From Rhodococcus sp. P1Y (lineage in GTDB: Bacteria; Actinomycetota; Actinomycetes; Mycobacteriales; Mycobacteriaceae): a DNA stretch of 64,000 bases. Where the stretch lies: NCBI RefSeq assembly GCF_003641205.1, contig NZ_CP032762.1, positions 3,286,001 to 3,350,000 of the forward strand. The letters run 5' to 3'. The notes under the pieces were generated by a model, which ran no database searches, was not told the origin of the DNA, and saw nothing but the letters and a program-made list of their open reading frames with translations. The position numbers and the translations under genes were made by a program. Shown here piece by piece: positions 8,317-17,398 of the stretch; the stretch's first letter is position 1; each line of letters starts with the position of its first letter.

Positions 8317-9549
8317 GTGCATGCGAACGAATCCGACGCGACAGATTCTCCCTACCTGGTTGGCCTGAATCTGTCCGGCAAACGCGTCGTCGTGTTCGGT
8401 GGCGGCACTGTGGCGCAGCGTCGGCTTCCGCTGTTGATTTCCTCGGGTGCGCTCGTACACGTCATCACGCGTGAGGCCACCCCTGCCGTGGAGGGCTGGG
8501 TTACCGCAGGTCAGGCGACAATGGAACTGCGCGACTACCGAGACGGTGACGTGGGAGACGCCTGGTATGCCATTGCGTGCACCGACGAGGCCGACACGAA
8601 CGCCGCAATCGTCGCCGAAGCCGAGCGTTCCCGAATTTTTTGCGTCCGCGCCGACATCGCGCGCGACGGCACCGCGGTCACTCCGGCGTCGGCAGACTAC
8701 GACGGGCTCACCCTGGGGGTGCTTGCCGGCGGCGAGCACCGACGATCTGCCGCCGTTCGCAATGCCGTCGTCGAGGCCCTGCAATCCGGTGTGATCACCG
8801 ACTCCGCGCACGCGCCGCACACAGGTGTGGCTCTCGTCGGCGGTGGTCCAGGAGACCCGGATCTCATCACCGTCCGGGGAAGACGACTGTTGGCCTATGC
8901 CGATGTCGTCGTCACCGATCGTCTGGCGCCGCCGGAGCTGCTCGCCGAACTCGGCCCGCACGTCGAGGTGATCGACGCATCGAAGATCCCGTACGGTCGC
9001 GCGATGGCGCAAGAGGCGATCAACTCTGCGCTGATCGACCGGGCGAAGGCCGGAAAATTCGTCGTGCGACTCAAGGGCGGCGACCCGTACGTGTTCGGAC
9101 GTGGCTACGAAGAACTCGAAGCGCTCGCCGAGGCCGGCGTGCCGGTGACGGTTGTTCCGGGAATCACGAGTGCTATCTCGGTTCCGTCCGCTGCGGGCGT
9201 GCCGGTGACTCATCGCGGCGTGACACACGAGTTCGTCGTCGTGAGCGGGCACGTAGCGCCCGATCATCCGGACTCGCTCGTCGACTGGAGCGCGCTCGCG
9301 CGGCTGACCGGCACGATCGTGTTGCTGATGGCGGTGGAACGAATCGACAAGTTCGCGAAGGTCCTCGTCGACGGTGGCCGACCGGCCTCGACGCCGGTGC
9401 TGGTCGTCCAGGAGGGGACGCTGCGCACGCAGCGCGAGGTTCGGGCAGATCTGTCCACGGTTGCGCAGAAGGTCAAGGATGAGGGAATCCGTCCACCAGC
9501 GATCGTCGTAATCGGAACCGTTGCTGGTTTTTCTGTGGACTCTCGGTAA
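8317..9549 (+). CDS. cysG: Siroheme synthase fusion: precorrin-2 dehydrogenase plus uroporphyrinogen-III C-methyltransferase
   Basis: The 410-aa fusion has an N-terminal Rossmann domain (KRVVVFGGGTVAQRRLP, residues about 20-38) typical of the precorrin-2 dehydrogenase/ferrochelatase part. The C-terminal SAM-dependent methyltransferase starts near residue 168 (VALVGGGPGDPDLIT, KGGDPYVFGRGYEE, VPGITSAI). It turns uroporphyrinogen III into precorrin-2, the branch point to siroheme and cobalamin. It corresponds to M. tuberculosis cysG (Rv2847c), which lies directly next to cobB there; here three genes separate them. The start is GTG; the only close upstream sequence is the 33-bp repeat array. Confidence 0.94.
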   Translation: MHANESDATDSPYLVGLNLSGKRVVVFGGGTVAQRRLPLLISSGALVHVITREATPAVEGWVTAGQATMELRDYRDGDVGDAWYAIACTDEADTNAAIVAEAERSRIFCVRADIARDGTAVTPASADYDGLTLGVLAGGEHRRSAAVRNAVVEALQSGVITDSAHAPHTGVALVGGGPGDPDLITVRGRRLLAYADVVVTDRLAPPELLAELGPHVEVIDASKIPYGRAMAQEAINSALIDRAKAGKFVVRLKGGDPYVFGRGYEELEALAEAGVPVTVVPGITSAISVPSAAGVPVTHRGVTHEFVVVSGHVAPDHPDSLVDWSALARLTGTIVLLMAVERIDKFAKVLVDGGRPASTPVLVVQEGTLRTQREVRADLSTVAQKVKDEGIRPPAIVVIGTVAGFSVDSR

Positions 9550-9560
9550 CGTTAACTCCC

Positions 9561-11063
9561 GTGCCTGATTCCACGCAGCCCACAGCGGCGTCAACCCAGA
9601 TCGTCTATCCGGTGACGACCAGGGCGTTCGGTCTCGCCATCATCGTTCTCAGCGGATTGCAGCTGATGGTGGTGCTCGACGGCACCGTCGCCAACCTGGC
9701 GCTCGCACCTCTGCAGGCCGATCTGGGATTGAGCGACGCTGGGCGCAACTGGGTGCTCACGTCGTACGCGTTGGCATTCGGCGGACTGATGCTGCTCGGG
9801 GGCAGGCTGGGCGACGCGTTCGGACGAAAGAAGATGTTCCTCGGCGGGGTAGTGCTGTTCACGGTTGCGTCGCTGCTGTGCGGTCTCGCAGTCAACGAAG
9901 CCACGCTGGTAGCTGCACGCGCTCTGCAAGGCGTCGGTGCCGCGGTGGCGTCGCCGACGGCGTTTGCCCTCGTCGCAACGACGTTCGCGCCGGGCCCGGT
10001 CAGAAACCAGGCAATCGCGATCTACGCCGCGATGACAGGGGTCGGTTCGATTGCCGGGTTGATCATCGGCGGTGCTTTGACGCAGGTCTCCTGGCGGTGG
10101 ATCTTCCTCATCAACGTGCCTATTGGCATCGTGATCGTCATTCTGGCGGTGGTGTCGCTGAAGGAAACGGCAGGCGTTCGACTCGCGCTCGACTTTCCCG
10201 GAGCGATACTGGGCACCCTCGGATGCACGGGCGTCGTCCTCGCGTTGAGCGAGGGAACCGAACTGGGATGGCTCAGCCCACTGGTCATCGGCTCACTCGT
10301 CGCAGGTCTCGTGCTGCTCGGGTTGTTCCTGGTCGTCGAGCGCAGGGCCGAGAATCCGCTGCTCCCGTTCTCGCTGTTCTCCAGCAGAGATCGTGTCGCA
10401 ACGTTCGTGGCGATTTTCTTCGCGGGCGGTGTGATGTTCTGTCTTGCAGCCTTCGTCGCGCTGTTCGTCCAGGACATTCTGGGATACAGCCCGCTCGCGG
10501 CGGGTCTTGCCTTCGTCCCGTTCGCCTTCGGACTCGGGGCAGCGGCATTCATCACATCGCAGCTGGTGGTTCGGATTCAACCCCGCTGGCTGGTCATGGC
10601 CGGTGCGGTCATCATGTTCGGTTGGCTGTTGTTCTCGGTCGCGACGATGGACGCGGATTCGTCGTACTTCCCCGGGATTTTCTTCCCGGTCATCGGAATC
10701 GGCTTCGGTGTGGGGATGGCGTCGATTCCGCTGCCTCTGTGCGCGATCGCGGGGGTTCCGGCGACCGAGATCGGGCCGTTGACTGCAATTTCACTCGTTG
10801 CGCAAACCCTGGGCGGTCCGGTCGCACTGGCAATCGTCGGAGCACTCGTCACCTCGCGCACGCTGTCGCTCGGCGGGACGACGGGGCCGGCGACGTTGAT
10901 GAACGACACCCAGCTCGACGCCCTGAGTTCGGGATACATGTTCGCGCTGTTCTGCTGCGCAATACTCGCCGTGGTGGCGGGAATCGCGGCCTTCTTCATC
11001 AGGTTCACGGCGTCGCAGGTTGCTCAGGCCCAGGCCGCACAAGAAGACGCTCAATCGGCTTAG
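9561..11063 (+). CDS. efpA: EfpA-type MFS exporter (14-helix DHA2 family)
   Basis: The 500-aa membrane protein has about 14 predicted helices. MFS motif A appears as GGRLGDAFGRKK and the EmrB/QacA-type motif as SWRWIFLINVPIG. The segments SDAGRNWVLTSY and LGGTTGPATLMND are close to what I recall of M. tuberculosis EfpA, and the neighbour order (cysG-efpA) is the same as Rv2847c-Rv2846c. EfpA-type exporters are linked to drug efflux and possibly lipid export. The GTG start lies 11 bases after cysG. The stop overlaps the convergent mgtE stop by 4 bases, with no room for a separate terminator. Confidence 0.9.
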   Translation: MPDSTQPTAASTQIVYPVTTRAFGLAIIVLSGLQLMVVLDGTVANLALAPLQADLGLSDAGRNWVLTSYALAFGGLMLLGGRLGDAFGRKKMFLGGVVLFTVASLLCGLAVNEATLVAARALQGVGAAVASPTAFALVATTFAPGPVRNQAIAIYAAMTGVGSIAGLIIGGALTQVSWRWIFLINVPIGIVIVILAVVSLKETAGVRLALDFPGAILGTLGCTGVVLALSEGTELGWLSPLVIGSLVAGLVLLGLFLVVERRAENPLLPFSLFSSRDRVATFVAIFFAGGVMFCLAAFVALFVQDILGYSPLAAGLAFVPFAFGLGAAAFITSQLVVRIQPRWLVMAGAVIMFGWLLFSVATMDADSSYFPGIFFPVIGIGFGVGMASIPLPLCAIAGVPATEIGPLTAISLVAQTLGGPVALAIVGALVTSRTLSLGGTTGPATLMNDTQLDALSSGYMFALFCCAILAVVAGIAAFFIRFTASQVAQAQAAQEDAQSA

Positions 11064-12415
11064 ACGCCGAGAACGAGCTTTGCGATTGCAAAGTAGACGA
11101 TCAGACCCGTTGCATCGCAGAAGGTCGAGATGAACGGAGTCGAGAACACCGCGGGATCGACGCCGATCCTTTTGGCCAACAGGGGCATAGCGCCGCCGAC
11201 TGTGGCGGCGAGCGTGCAGATCGCGAGCAACGTCGAGCCGATGACGGTCCCCAGTCGCCAGTCGTAGACGAGACCGGCAATGACGAACCCGAGTGAGCCG
11301 AGCATCAGGCCCATCGTCGCGCCCACGCGTACCTCGCGGAACAGAACAGCTGCAATATCGCGCGGGCGTACGTCGCCGACGGCGAGCGCGCGGGTGACGG
11401 TGGTCGCAGCCTGAGACCCGGTGTTTCCGCCGGTTCCGGTGAGCAACGGAATGAACAGCGCAAGCGTCACCACCGCGGCGAGTGCATGTTCGAAAATCTC
11501 GAGGACCTGAACCGTCAGAATCGCCGACAGCGCCAGCACGAGAAGCCAGACCACTCGCGATCGGACGATAGCCAGCACAGGCGTCGAGAGATACGGCCTG
11601 CGCAGGGGCTCGCTTCCACCCGCCCTCGCCGCGTCTTCGTCCTCGGCTTCCTCGATGATGCGCGACGCCTGCTCTATGGTGAGAATTCCGATCAACCGAT
11701 ATTCCGAATCGACTACAACCACTGCGGGACTTCGATTTTCAAGGCACATACGAGCGGCAGCCTCGGCGTCGACGTCGGCGGTGACGACAGGTCTGGTTGT
11801 CGCGAGGTCCCCGATGAGGGTCGAAGGATCGGCCATCGCCACATCGGCAAGTGTCGCGACCCCTACCAGGCGTCGGCTCTCGTCGGTGATCGGCAGGAGG
11901 TAGACCGATTCGGCGTCGGCCCCCGTTGCCCGGACCCGAGCGAGAGCCTGGGATGCGGTCGTGTCTGCACTGACGCCGATGTACTCCGGGCTCATTCGAC
12001 GTCCGGTGGATCCCTTCGCATACCCCAGCATGGGAGCGGTCAAGGCGCGTTCGGTTGCCGACAACCCCTGCATCAGGCGGCGAGCGACATTCGACGGCAA
12101 CTCGTCGACGAGTTCGACTCTGTCGTCGGGATCCAAATCCTCGAACAATGTGATGACGTCGTCGTCACGCAGGCTCTCGAAGAGCTCGCCCCGAACCGAC
12201 GCGTCGAACTGTTCGAACACCTCCAGGGCTTGGTCTTTGGGGAGCAGTCGATACAGCACGGCACGCTCGGCGGAGTCCGCCCGCCCGAGTATTCGCGCGG
12301 CGTCGGCAGGAGACAATCCTGCGACCAGATCGGACATACCAGCCAGATCCTTGTTCTGGAGCAGTTCTGTTGCGCGGGCGATCGTGTCGTCGAGAGTGTG
12401 GTGCACGGTTCCCAT
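11060..12415 (-). CDS. mgtE: Magnesium transporter MgtE
   Basis: The 451-aa protein contains an N-terminal MgtE superhelical domain (repeated short helices, about residues 10-115), a tandem CBS pair (about 120-250) and a C-terminal domain of five membrane helices. The pore-lining signature is PLLTGTGGNTGSQAATT. MgtE is a Mg2+ channel gated by Mg2+ binding to the cytosolic domains. I chose the ATG at 12415 (MGTVHHTLDD); an upstream in-frame start would add a short basic stretch unlike the family. It converges with efpA, sharing 4 bases at the stops. Confidence 0.93.
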   Translation of the reverse strand: MGTVHHTLDDTIARATELLQNKDLAGMSDLVAGLSPADAARILGRADSAERAVLYRLLPKDQALEVFEQFDASVRGELFESLRDDDVITLFEDLDPDDRVELVDELPSNVARRLMQGLSATERALTAPMLGYAKGSTGRRMSPEYIGVSADTTASQALARVRATGADAESVYLLPITDESRRLVGVATLADVAMADPSTLIGDLATTRPVVTADVDAEAAARMCLENRSPAVVVVDSEYRLIGILTIEQASRIIEEAEDEDAARAGGSEPLRRPYLSTPVLAIVRSRVVWLLVLALSAILTVQVLEIFEHALAAVVTLALFIPLLTGTGGNTGSQAATTVTRALAVGDVRPRDIAAVLFREVRVGATMGLMLGSLGFVIAGLVYDWRLGTVIGSTLLAICTLAATVGGAMPLLAKRIGVDPAVFSTPFISTFCDATGLIVYFAIAKLVLGV

Positions 12416-12434
12416 TGTGCCCTGCGGTTCAGGC

Positions 12435-12508
12435 TGAGTTTGCCGACGAATTGTTCGTTTGCGCACCATGCCCGGTCGGCAAACGAACAGCTCGTCGGCA
12501 AACGAGTG
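12435..12508. repeat. Palindromic element, left copy (74-nt direct repeat with hairpin)
   Basis: Aligned without gaps to 13504-13577, it is 59/74 identical. Inside lies an inverted repeat: arms 12442-12462 and 12479-12499 (21 nt each, 19 paired) around a 16-nt loop starting gcacca. The core is GTTCGTTTGC pairing with GCAAACGAAC. It sits between the divergent mgtE and AbiEi-like genes, so it cannot simply be a terminator of either. Confidence 0.93.
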
Positions 12509-12603
12509 GCACGACCGTACGGGTATTCATCCACAGGGGGCGTGTCCATCCCCAGATTTGCTTCGGGGCCGAATTTGCCTGCGCTTCGGTGGATATTCGA
12601 GTC

Positions 12604-13506
12604 ATGCACCCCGACTCCGATGGATTGATGACACGCGCTGCGCTCCTGGCAATGGGATATACGGACACCGACCTGCAACGATTGTGTGCGGCTGAAGAAT
12701 TGAATCGGATGATGCCGGGAATCTATGTGAAGCGTGAGCTGCTCGATTCCCTGGACGCGCGGCAGAAGCACCGACTCGCGACGATTGCGACGCTGCGGGT
12801 AAATGCCGCGGATGCCGTCGCCAGTCATGTGTCGGCTGCCGTTCTGCACGGACTCGACATGTGGGACACACGCCTCGACCGGGTGCATCTTACAATTCCC
12901 GGAGGCCACGGCAGAACGAATGCGGGCCTGCACGTTCACACCACGGCGTTGCCCGAAAACCTCGTGACGACGGCGGACGACATTCGAATGACGACGTTGG
13001 ACCGGACGGTGTGCGATTGCGCGCGCATTCTGGATCTCGATCATGCTGTTGTGCTCGGAGATTCGGCACTGCGGTCGAAAAATGTGTCGATGGACCATCT
13101 GCGTGCTGCAGTCGAGGCGTCCGCGCGACTCGGGGGGATCGGAGCCGCAAGGCGGGCGGTGGACAGGATGAACGGGCTCAGTGAGAGCCCGGGTGAGTCG
13201 ATCAGCAGACTGAGAATGGCGGAGTTCGGTATGCCGGAACCTGTTCTCCAGCAGGTGCTCAGGAGCGGTGAGAGGTTTCTTGCTCGGGTGGACTTCTACT
13301 GGAGGCGATGGCGGATTGCGGGCGAGTTCGACGGGATGGGTAAGTACGACGATCGCGCAGTGGTCACGAAGGAGAAGATTCGGGAGGACGACATGCGTGA
13401 TCACGGCCTCGAGGTGATCCGTTGGGGATGGAAGGATTTGTGGGATTTCGGACGGGTTCGAGACAAATTCGACCGGGCCCGGCTACGGGCGGAGCGGCGG
13501 AGGTGA
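12604..13506 (+). CDS. AbiEi-type antitoxin-domain protein with C-terminal DUF559/Vsr-like nuclease fold
   Basis: The 300-aa protein starts at an ATG (MHPDSDGLMTRAALL); an in-frame ATG nine codons later is possible. The N-terminal part (LLAMGYTDTDLQRLCAAEEL, MMPGIYVKRE) is the winged-helix AbiEi-antitoxin type, and the middle (VASHVSAAVLHGLDMWD, TTLDRTVCDCAR) fits the same family. The last 70 residues look like a DUF559 restriction-endonuclease-like fold: RVDFYW (Asp about 230), AGEFDGMGKYD (Glu about 241, Asp about 243), then KEKIREDDMRDHGLEVIRWGW. No AbiEii toxin gene is adjacent, so classical toxin-antitoxin function is doubtful. The gene is enclosed by the two palindromic repeats; its TGA stop is the first three bases of the right copy. 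Confidence 0.75.
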   Translation: MHPDSDGLMTRAALLAMGYTDTDLQRLCAAEELNRMMPGIYVKRELLDSLDARQKHRLATIATLRVNAADAVASHVSAAVLHGLDMWDTRLDRVHLTIPGGHGRTNAGLHVHTTALPENLVTTADDIRMTTLDRTVCDCARILDLDHAVVLGDSALRSKNVSMDHLRAAVEASARLGGIGAARRAVDRMNGLSESPGESISRLRMAEFGMPEPVLQQVLRSGERFLARVDFYWRRWRIAGEFDGMGKYDDRAVVTKEKIREDDMRDHGLEVIRWGWKDLWDFGRVRDKFDRARLRAERRR

Positions 13507-13577
13507 GTCTTCCGACGAATTATTTGTTTGCGCACCAGGTCCGGTTGGCAAATGAATAACCTGTCGGGAAACTAATG
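13504..13577. repeat. Palindromic element, right copy (74-nt direct repeat with hairpin)
   Basis: This second copy lies 1069 bases after the left one. Arms 13511-13531 and 13548-13568 give 15 Watson-Crick pairs, four G-T pairs and two mismatches around a loop of the same 16-nt length beginning gcacca. Several differences from the left copy keep pairing (a G-C becomes A-T; C-G and G-C become wobble pairs). It spans the gap between the convergent stops of the AbiEi-like and DUF2786 genes, so a bidirectional terminator role is possible for this copy only. Confidence 0.92.
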
Positions 13578-14795
13578 CAGTTGGGCCTCATCAGCCGCCG
13601 CGTGACCGGACTCCCACCCTTCGGCGTCGAGTCGCGGTCCGCGCATGGTCCGCACGCGAGGAAAGAGCCGGTCGAATTCTTCCTCGACGGCGACGGTTTG
13701 TGCAGCGAGCATGGGGAGGAGATCGCCGGACCGTTCGGCTGCCACGTCGAGGGTGTCGGCGTCGGCGTCAGCGAGGCGTTCGCCGATCCGCACGGCGTAT
13801 GCGAACAGAAACGCCTTGCCGAAGGCAGCCGACGCGGAGCCTTTGCGGCGCTTCGCTTTCGGTGAACGGGACAATGCGCGAGTCGCTTGGATCAGCAGCG
13901 ACGTGAACAGGATCTCGGTGTTCTCCACGTCGACGGGGGAGCCCACCAGAGTAGCGATGGCGAACTCCGGATCCCAGATGCTCTTGACGCGGTTCACGGT
14001 ACTGACGGCATGCAGCAACTGCGCTTTCGCGGGCGCATGTGGATTGTCGACGTGCAGGCGCCTCGACTCGACGTCGACGTTGCCCTCGGTGAGCAACAGA
14101 GAATCTATCGAATACCGCGTCATCAATTCCTGCGCTTTCGCGGTGAGGGTATCCGCCTCCTCCTCGAAATCTGTGGCATCGGCCTTGGCGAGCAGTCCGC
14201 GAATCCTACTGAGCACCTTCGCATTCGGTGATTCGGCCGGCGCGGCAGGACGTGACGAACTCTGCATGCGCCGATTCGGCCACTGGGATGGAAATGGACC
14301 GATCTTCGGCCAACGCGGCAGTCGCTGCCATTGTCCGAGCAGCGAGAGGACGGCTGTCCACTGGTCGCTGGCGCCGATGTAGTCCGACTTTCCACTCGCG
14401 CTCAGCAGTGCCGCGAGAAAACTGGGCGACGCGTCCACGCGCGATGCTGCCTTCGGATAGGCAGTGCAGATTTCCGACAACTGCTCGATCCAGCTCTCGG
14501 GGGCGCGTTCGGCGGCGTTCGTCAAGTCCGATTGGTGCAGGATGGCGGCTGCGGCGAGGGAGGACACCGCGACGGTCGAACCGCGTCGAACGATGTGCAG
14601 TAGGTCGAGCGGTTGCCAGCCACCCTCGTACATGGTCTGGATCATGTTGGTCAGGGCGAGCGATCCGAGAGCGAGAGCGTCGTACTCCTCCGACGCAATC
14701 AACCGATCCGTGACCTCGTCGACGGTTCGGAGGTCTTTGTCTCGGCCGAACGAGGCGTCCGCGCCTCGGCGCAACAATCCCGGGACCGGGTTCAT
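13572..14795 (-). CDS. DUF2786-domain protein
   Basis: The 407-aa protein starts at ATG 14795 and shares an ATGA overlap with the yaaA stop; the longer open frame upstream is a shadow of yaaA. A DUF2786 segment lies in the middle (KVLSRIRGLLAKADAT, EEADTLTAKAQELMTRYSID), a small helical domain of unknown role. The N-terminal 200 residues (LASEEYDALAL-like helices, MIQTMYEGGWQPLDL) are predicted helical and not recognised by me. An acidic-to-basic C-terminal half follows. Coupling to yaaA suggests a shared function, perhaps in stress response (inference). Confidence 0.78.
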   Translation of the reverse strand: MNPVPGLLRRGADASFGRDKDLRTVDEVTDRLIASEEYDALALGSLALTNMIQTMYEGGWQPLDLLHIVRRGSTVAVSSLAAAAILHQSDLTNAAERAPESWIEQLSEICTAYPKAASRVDASPSFLAALLSASGKSDYIGASDQWTAVLSLLGQWQRLPRWPKIGPFPSQWPNRRMQSSSRPAAPAESPNAKVLSRIRGLLAKADATDFEEEADTLTAKAQELMTRYSIDSLLLTEGNVDVESRRLHVDNPHAPAKAQLLHAVSTVNRVKSIWDPEFAIATLVGSPVDVENTEILFTSLLIQATRALSRSPKAKRRKGSASAAFGKAFLFAYAVRIGERLADADADTLDVAAERSGDLLPMLAAQTVAVEEEFDRLFPRVRTMRGPRLDAEGWESGHAAADEAQLH

Positions 14796-15544
14796 TCGGT
14801 CAGCACGATCAGCTCGGTGGGCGAGGCGACCTCGACACGCAGGCCTGCTTTCGATGCGACGCGTGCCAACGATCTGACGTCTTTCGGTTCGGCCGTGGTG
14901 AGTGTCAGAGCTCGGGCGAGCAGACCTTTGTGGTGCTTGTTGAAATGACTGACCACCGATCTGCTGCCGTCCGGCTTTTCGGTCAGCACAGTCGCGGTCA
15001 CAGCTCCTGGCACCGGGCCGTGCTGCTGATAGGTTCCCGACCGCAGGTCGACGACGAGTCCGTCCGCTTCGGCGGCGAGCGCGTCGCTCAATTCCGGTTT
15101 CCAATGTGATCGCAGTGTGCCAAAACCAGGCAAGGTCGAACCACCGGACAACCGATACGACGGGACGGGGTCGTACGCGCGTACCGCGCCGAAGAGAGCA
15201 GAGCCGATCCACAGTCGTGCGGCGGCGCGGGCGCGGCCTGCCTTGGTGAACATGCGTGCGTTCAACGCGTCGTAGAGAACTCCCGTGTAGCGATCGAGCG
15301 CCGGCGCGGTCGGCGAACTCCACAGGGCGAGGTTCCGCTCGATTTCGCCTGTCTGGGTCGGACCGAGGCCGAGAGCTTTGCTCGAGGCGTCGACGTCGTC
15401 GGCGAGTTCGACAAGGGCGTCCGCCAGCTTCTGACGAAGCGGGTTCAACCCCGGCAGCGACAGTTTCTCCAGATCGAGCGGAGATCCCTCGCCGCCGTCT
15501 GACTTCGTTTCGGAGGGCGGAAGCAGGATGAGCACGGGGAGCAA
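14792..15544 (-). CDS. yaaA: YaaA family peroxide-stress protein (DUF328)
   Basis: The 250-aa protein has the family hallmarks [15 protein letters not shown] at the start and [17 protein letters not shown] near the end, with [12 protein letters not shown] and [11 protein letters not shown] between. In Escherichia coli YaaA lowers intracellular iron-driven damage under peroxide stress and binds DNA through a helix-hairpin-helix-like fold. The gene is transcribed away from proS and overlaps the DUF2786 gene by ATGA. A 39-bp gap to proS must hold promoters or leaders for both directions. Confidence 0.9.
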   Translation of the reverse strand: MLPVLILLPPSETKSDGGEGSPLDLEKLSLPGLNPLRQKLADALVELADDVDASSKALGLGPTQTGEIERNLALWSSPTAPALDRYTGVLYDALNARMFTKAGRARAAARLWIGSALFGAVRAYDPVPSYRLSGGSTLPGFGTLRSHWKPELSDALAAEADGLVVDLRSGTYQQHGPVPGAVTATVLTEKPDGSRSVVSHFNKHHKGLLARALTLTTAEPKDVRSLARVASKAGLRVEVASPTELIVLTE

Positions 15545-15583
15545 CGTTACCCACTTGGCGGGTACCGACTACTCTCGTACCCC

Positions 15584-17335
15584 GTGATCACCCGTCTTTC
15601 GCAGCTGTTCCTCCGCACCCTTCGCGACGACCCCGCCGACGCCGAAGTCGACAGCCACAAGTTGTTGGTTCGTGCCGGATACGTCCGACGCATCGCGCCT
15701 GGCGTCTACTCGTGGTTGCCGCTGGGTCTGAAGGTGCTCCGACAGATCGAGAACGTCGTTCGTGAAGAGATGAACGCGATCGGCGCGCAGGAGATCTCGC
15801 TCCCCGCGCTGTTGCCGCGTGAACCGTACGAAACGACGAACCGCTGGACCGAATACGGTGATGCGTTGTTCCGCCTGCAAGACCGCAAGGGCAACGACAT
15901 GCTGCTCGGTCCGACGCACGAGGAGTTGTTCGCGCTCACCGTGAAGGGCGAATACAACTCGTACAAGGATCTGCCGGTCACGCTGTATCAAATTCAGACC
16001 AAGTACCGCGACGAAGAGCGTCCCCGCGCCGGCATTCTGCGTGGGCGCGAGTTCGTCATGAAGGATTCGTACTCGTTCGACATGGACGATGACGGACTGA
16101 AGAAGTCCTACGAGGCCCATCGTGAGGCATATCAGAGAATATTCGCTCGACTCGGCGTCAAGTACGTCATCGTCGCCGCGACATCCGGCGCCATGGGCGG
16201 TAGCGCATCGGAGGAATTTCTCGCCGAGAGTGACATCGGTGAGGACACGTACGTGCGCTGTATCGAGTCGGGTTACGCAGCCAACGTCGAGGCAGTCACC
16301 ACGCCGGCCCCCGACGCATTGCCGATCGAAGGACAGCCTGCGGCGGTCGACTACGAGACCGGCAACACCCCGACCATCGCGACCCTCGTCGACTGGGCCA
16401 ACTCGGCAGGGCTCGGCCGTTCGGTCACGGCCGCAGACACGCTGAAGAACATCCTGCTCAAGGTCCGCAACATCGAAGGCGAGTGGGAACTCCTCGCGAT
16501 CGGTGTACCGGGAGACCGCGAGGTCGACGAGAAGCGTCTGGGGGCGTCGCTGGAACCCGCTGAGTTCGAACTGCTGACCGACGCGGATTTCGAGGCGAAT
16601 CCATTCCTGGTCAAGGGCTACATCGGACCTCGAGGCCTTCAGGCAGGCGGCGTTCGGTACCTCGTCGATCCCCGCGTCGTCGACGGGACGTCCTGGATCA
16701 CCGGTGCCGACATCAAGGGCAAGCATGTGGTGAACCTCGTCGCAGGCCGCGATTTCACACCCGACGGAACGATCGAAGCTGCAGAGATTCGCGACGGAGA
16801 TCCATCTCCGGACGGCCGTGGACCTCTGGTCAGTGCCCGGGGCATCGAGATCGGGCACATCTTCCAGCTCGGCCGCAAGTACACCGATGCCTTCGCCGTC
16901 GACGTCCTGGGCGAAAGCGGTAAGCCCGTGCGCCTGACCCAGGGCTCGTACGGTGTCGGTATCTCGCGCTTGGTCGCCGTGGTCGCTGAGCAGAAGCACG
17001 ACGACAAGGGCTTGCGTTGGCCCGCGGAAATCGCACCGTTCGACGTGCACCTCGTCATCGCGAACAAGGACGACGAGGCCCGTGCAGGTGCGGAGGAGAT
17101 CGCGTCGGAACTCGATATCCAGGGTCTCGACGTGCTGTTCGACGATCGCAAGGCCTCTCCTGGCGTGAAGTTCAAGGATTCGGAGCTGTTGGGAATGCCG
17201 CTCGTCGTAGTCGTCGGGCGTGGGTGGGCCGACGGCAAGGTCGAGCTTCGCGACCGGTTCACCGGCGAGAGCGTCGAACTCGACAAGGACACGGCAACTG
17301 CCGAGATCGTGAAGGCAGTTTGTCGGAGGGACTGA
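15584..17335 (+). CDS. proS: Prolyl-tRNA synthetase (bacterial type)
   Basis: Charges tRNA-Pro with proline. The 583-aa, GTG-start protein shows class II features: [28 protein letters not shown], the motif-2 region [17 protein letters not shown], and motif 3 near [13 protein letters not shown]. Between about residues 225 and 390 lies the INS editing domain that clears Ala-tRNA-Pro, which makes this the long bacterial form. A C-terminal anticodon-binding domain ([12 protein letters not shown] onward) completes it. It matches Rv2845c in both sequence type and neighbourhood. Confidence 0.97.
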   Translation: MITRLSQLFLRTLRDDPADAEVDSHKLLVRAGYVRRIAPGVYSWLPLGLKVLRQIENVVREEMNAIGAQEISLPALLPREPYETTNRWTEYGDALFRLQDRKGNDMLLGPTHEELFALTVKGEYNSYKDLPVTLYQIQTKYRDEERPRAGILRGREFVMKDSYSFDMDDDGLKKSYEAHREAYQRIFARLGVKYVIVAATSGAMGGSASEEFLAESDIGEDTYVRCIESGYAANVEAVTTPAPDALPIEGQPAAVDYETGNTPTIATLVDWANSAGLGRSVTAADTLKNILLKVRNIEGEWELLAIGVPGDREVDEKRLGASLEPAEFELLTDADFEANPFLVKGYIGPRGLQAGGVRYLVDPRVVDGTSWITGADIKGKHVVNLVAGRDFTPDGTIEAAEIRDGDPSPDGRGPLVSARGIEIGHIFQLGRKYTDAFAVDVLGESGKPVRLTQGSYGVGISRLVAVVAEQKHDDKGLRWPAEIAPFDVHLVIANKDDEARAGAEEIASELDIQGLDVLFDDRKASPGVKFKDSELLGMPLVVVVGRGWADGKVELRDRFTGESVELDKDTATAEIVKAVCRRD

Positions 17336-17398
17336 TTCTCCACCCTGGTCGGTTACTCGCTGGTAGCTTCGAGTGACCGACTAGGAGAGGTGACAACG

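Noticed and set aside
12435..12508. Reading the left palindrome as a terminator
   Set aside because: It lies between divergent genes, so no transcript of a flanking gene should end there, and no U-run follows.
12604..13506. A complete AbiE toxin-antitoxin system
   Set aside because: There is no AbiEii-type nucleotidyltransferase gene on either side; the downstream gene is a DUF2786 protein on the other strand.
12416..13577. An insertion sequence or integron cassette
   Set aside because: No transposase or integrase motif, no terminal inverted repeats of IS type and no clear target duplication were seen; the repeats are direct and internally palindromic.
13572..15554. A 660-codon version of the DUF2786 protein
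   Set aside because: The first 250 codons lie wholly within yaaA in another frame and read as Arg-rich low-quality sequence; the ATGA overlap gives a sound start at 14795.
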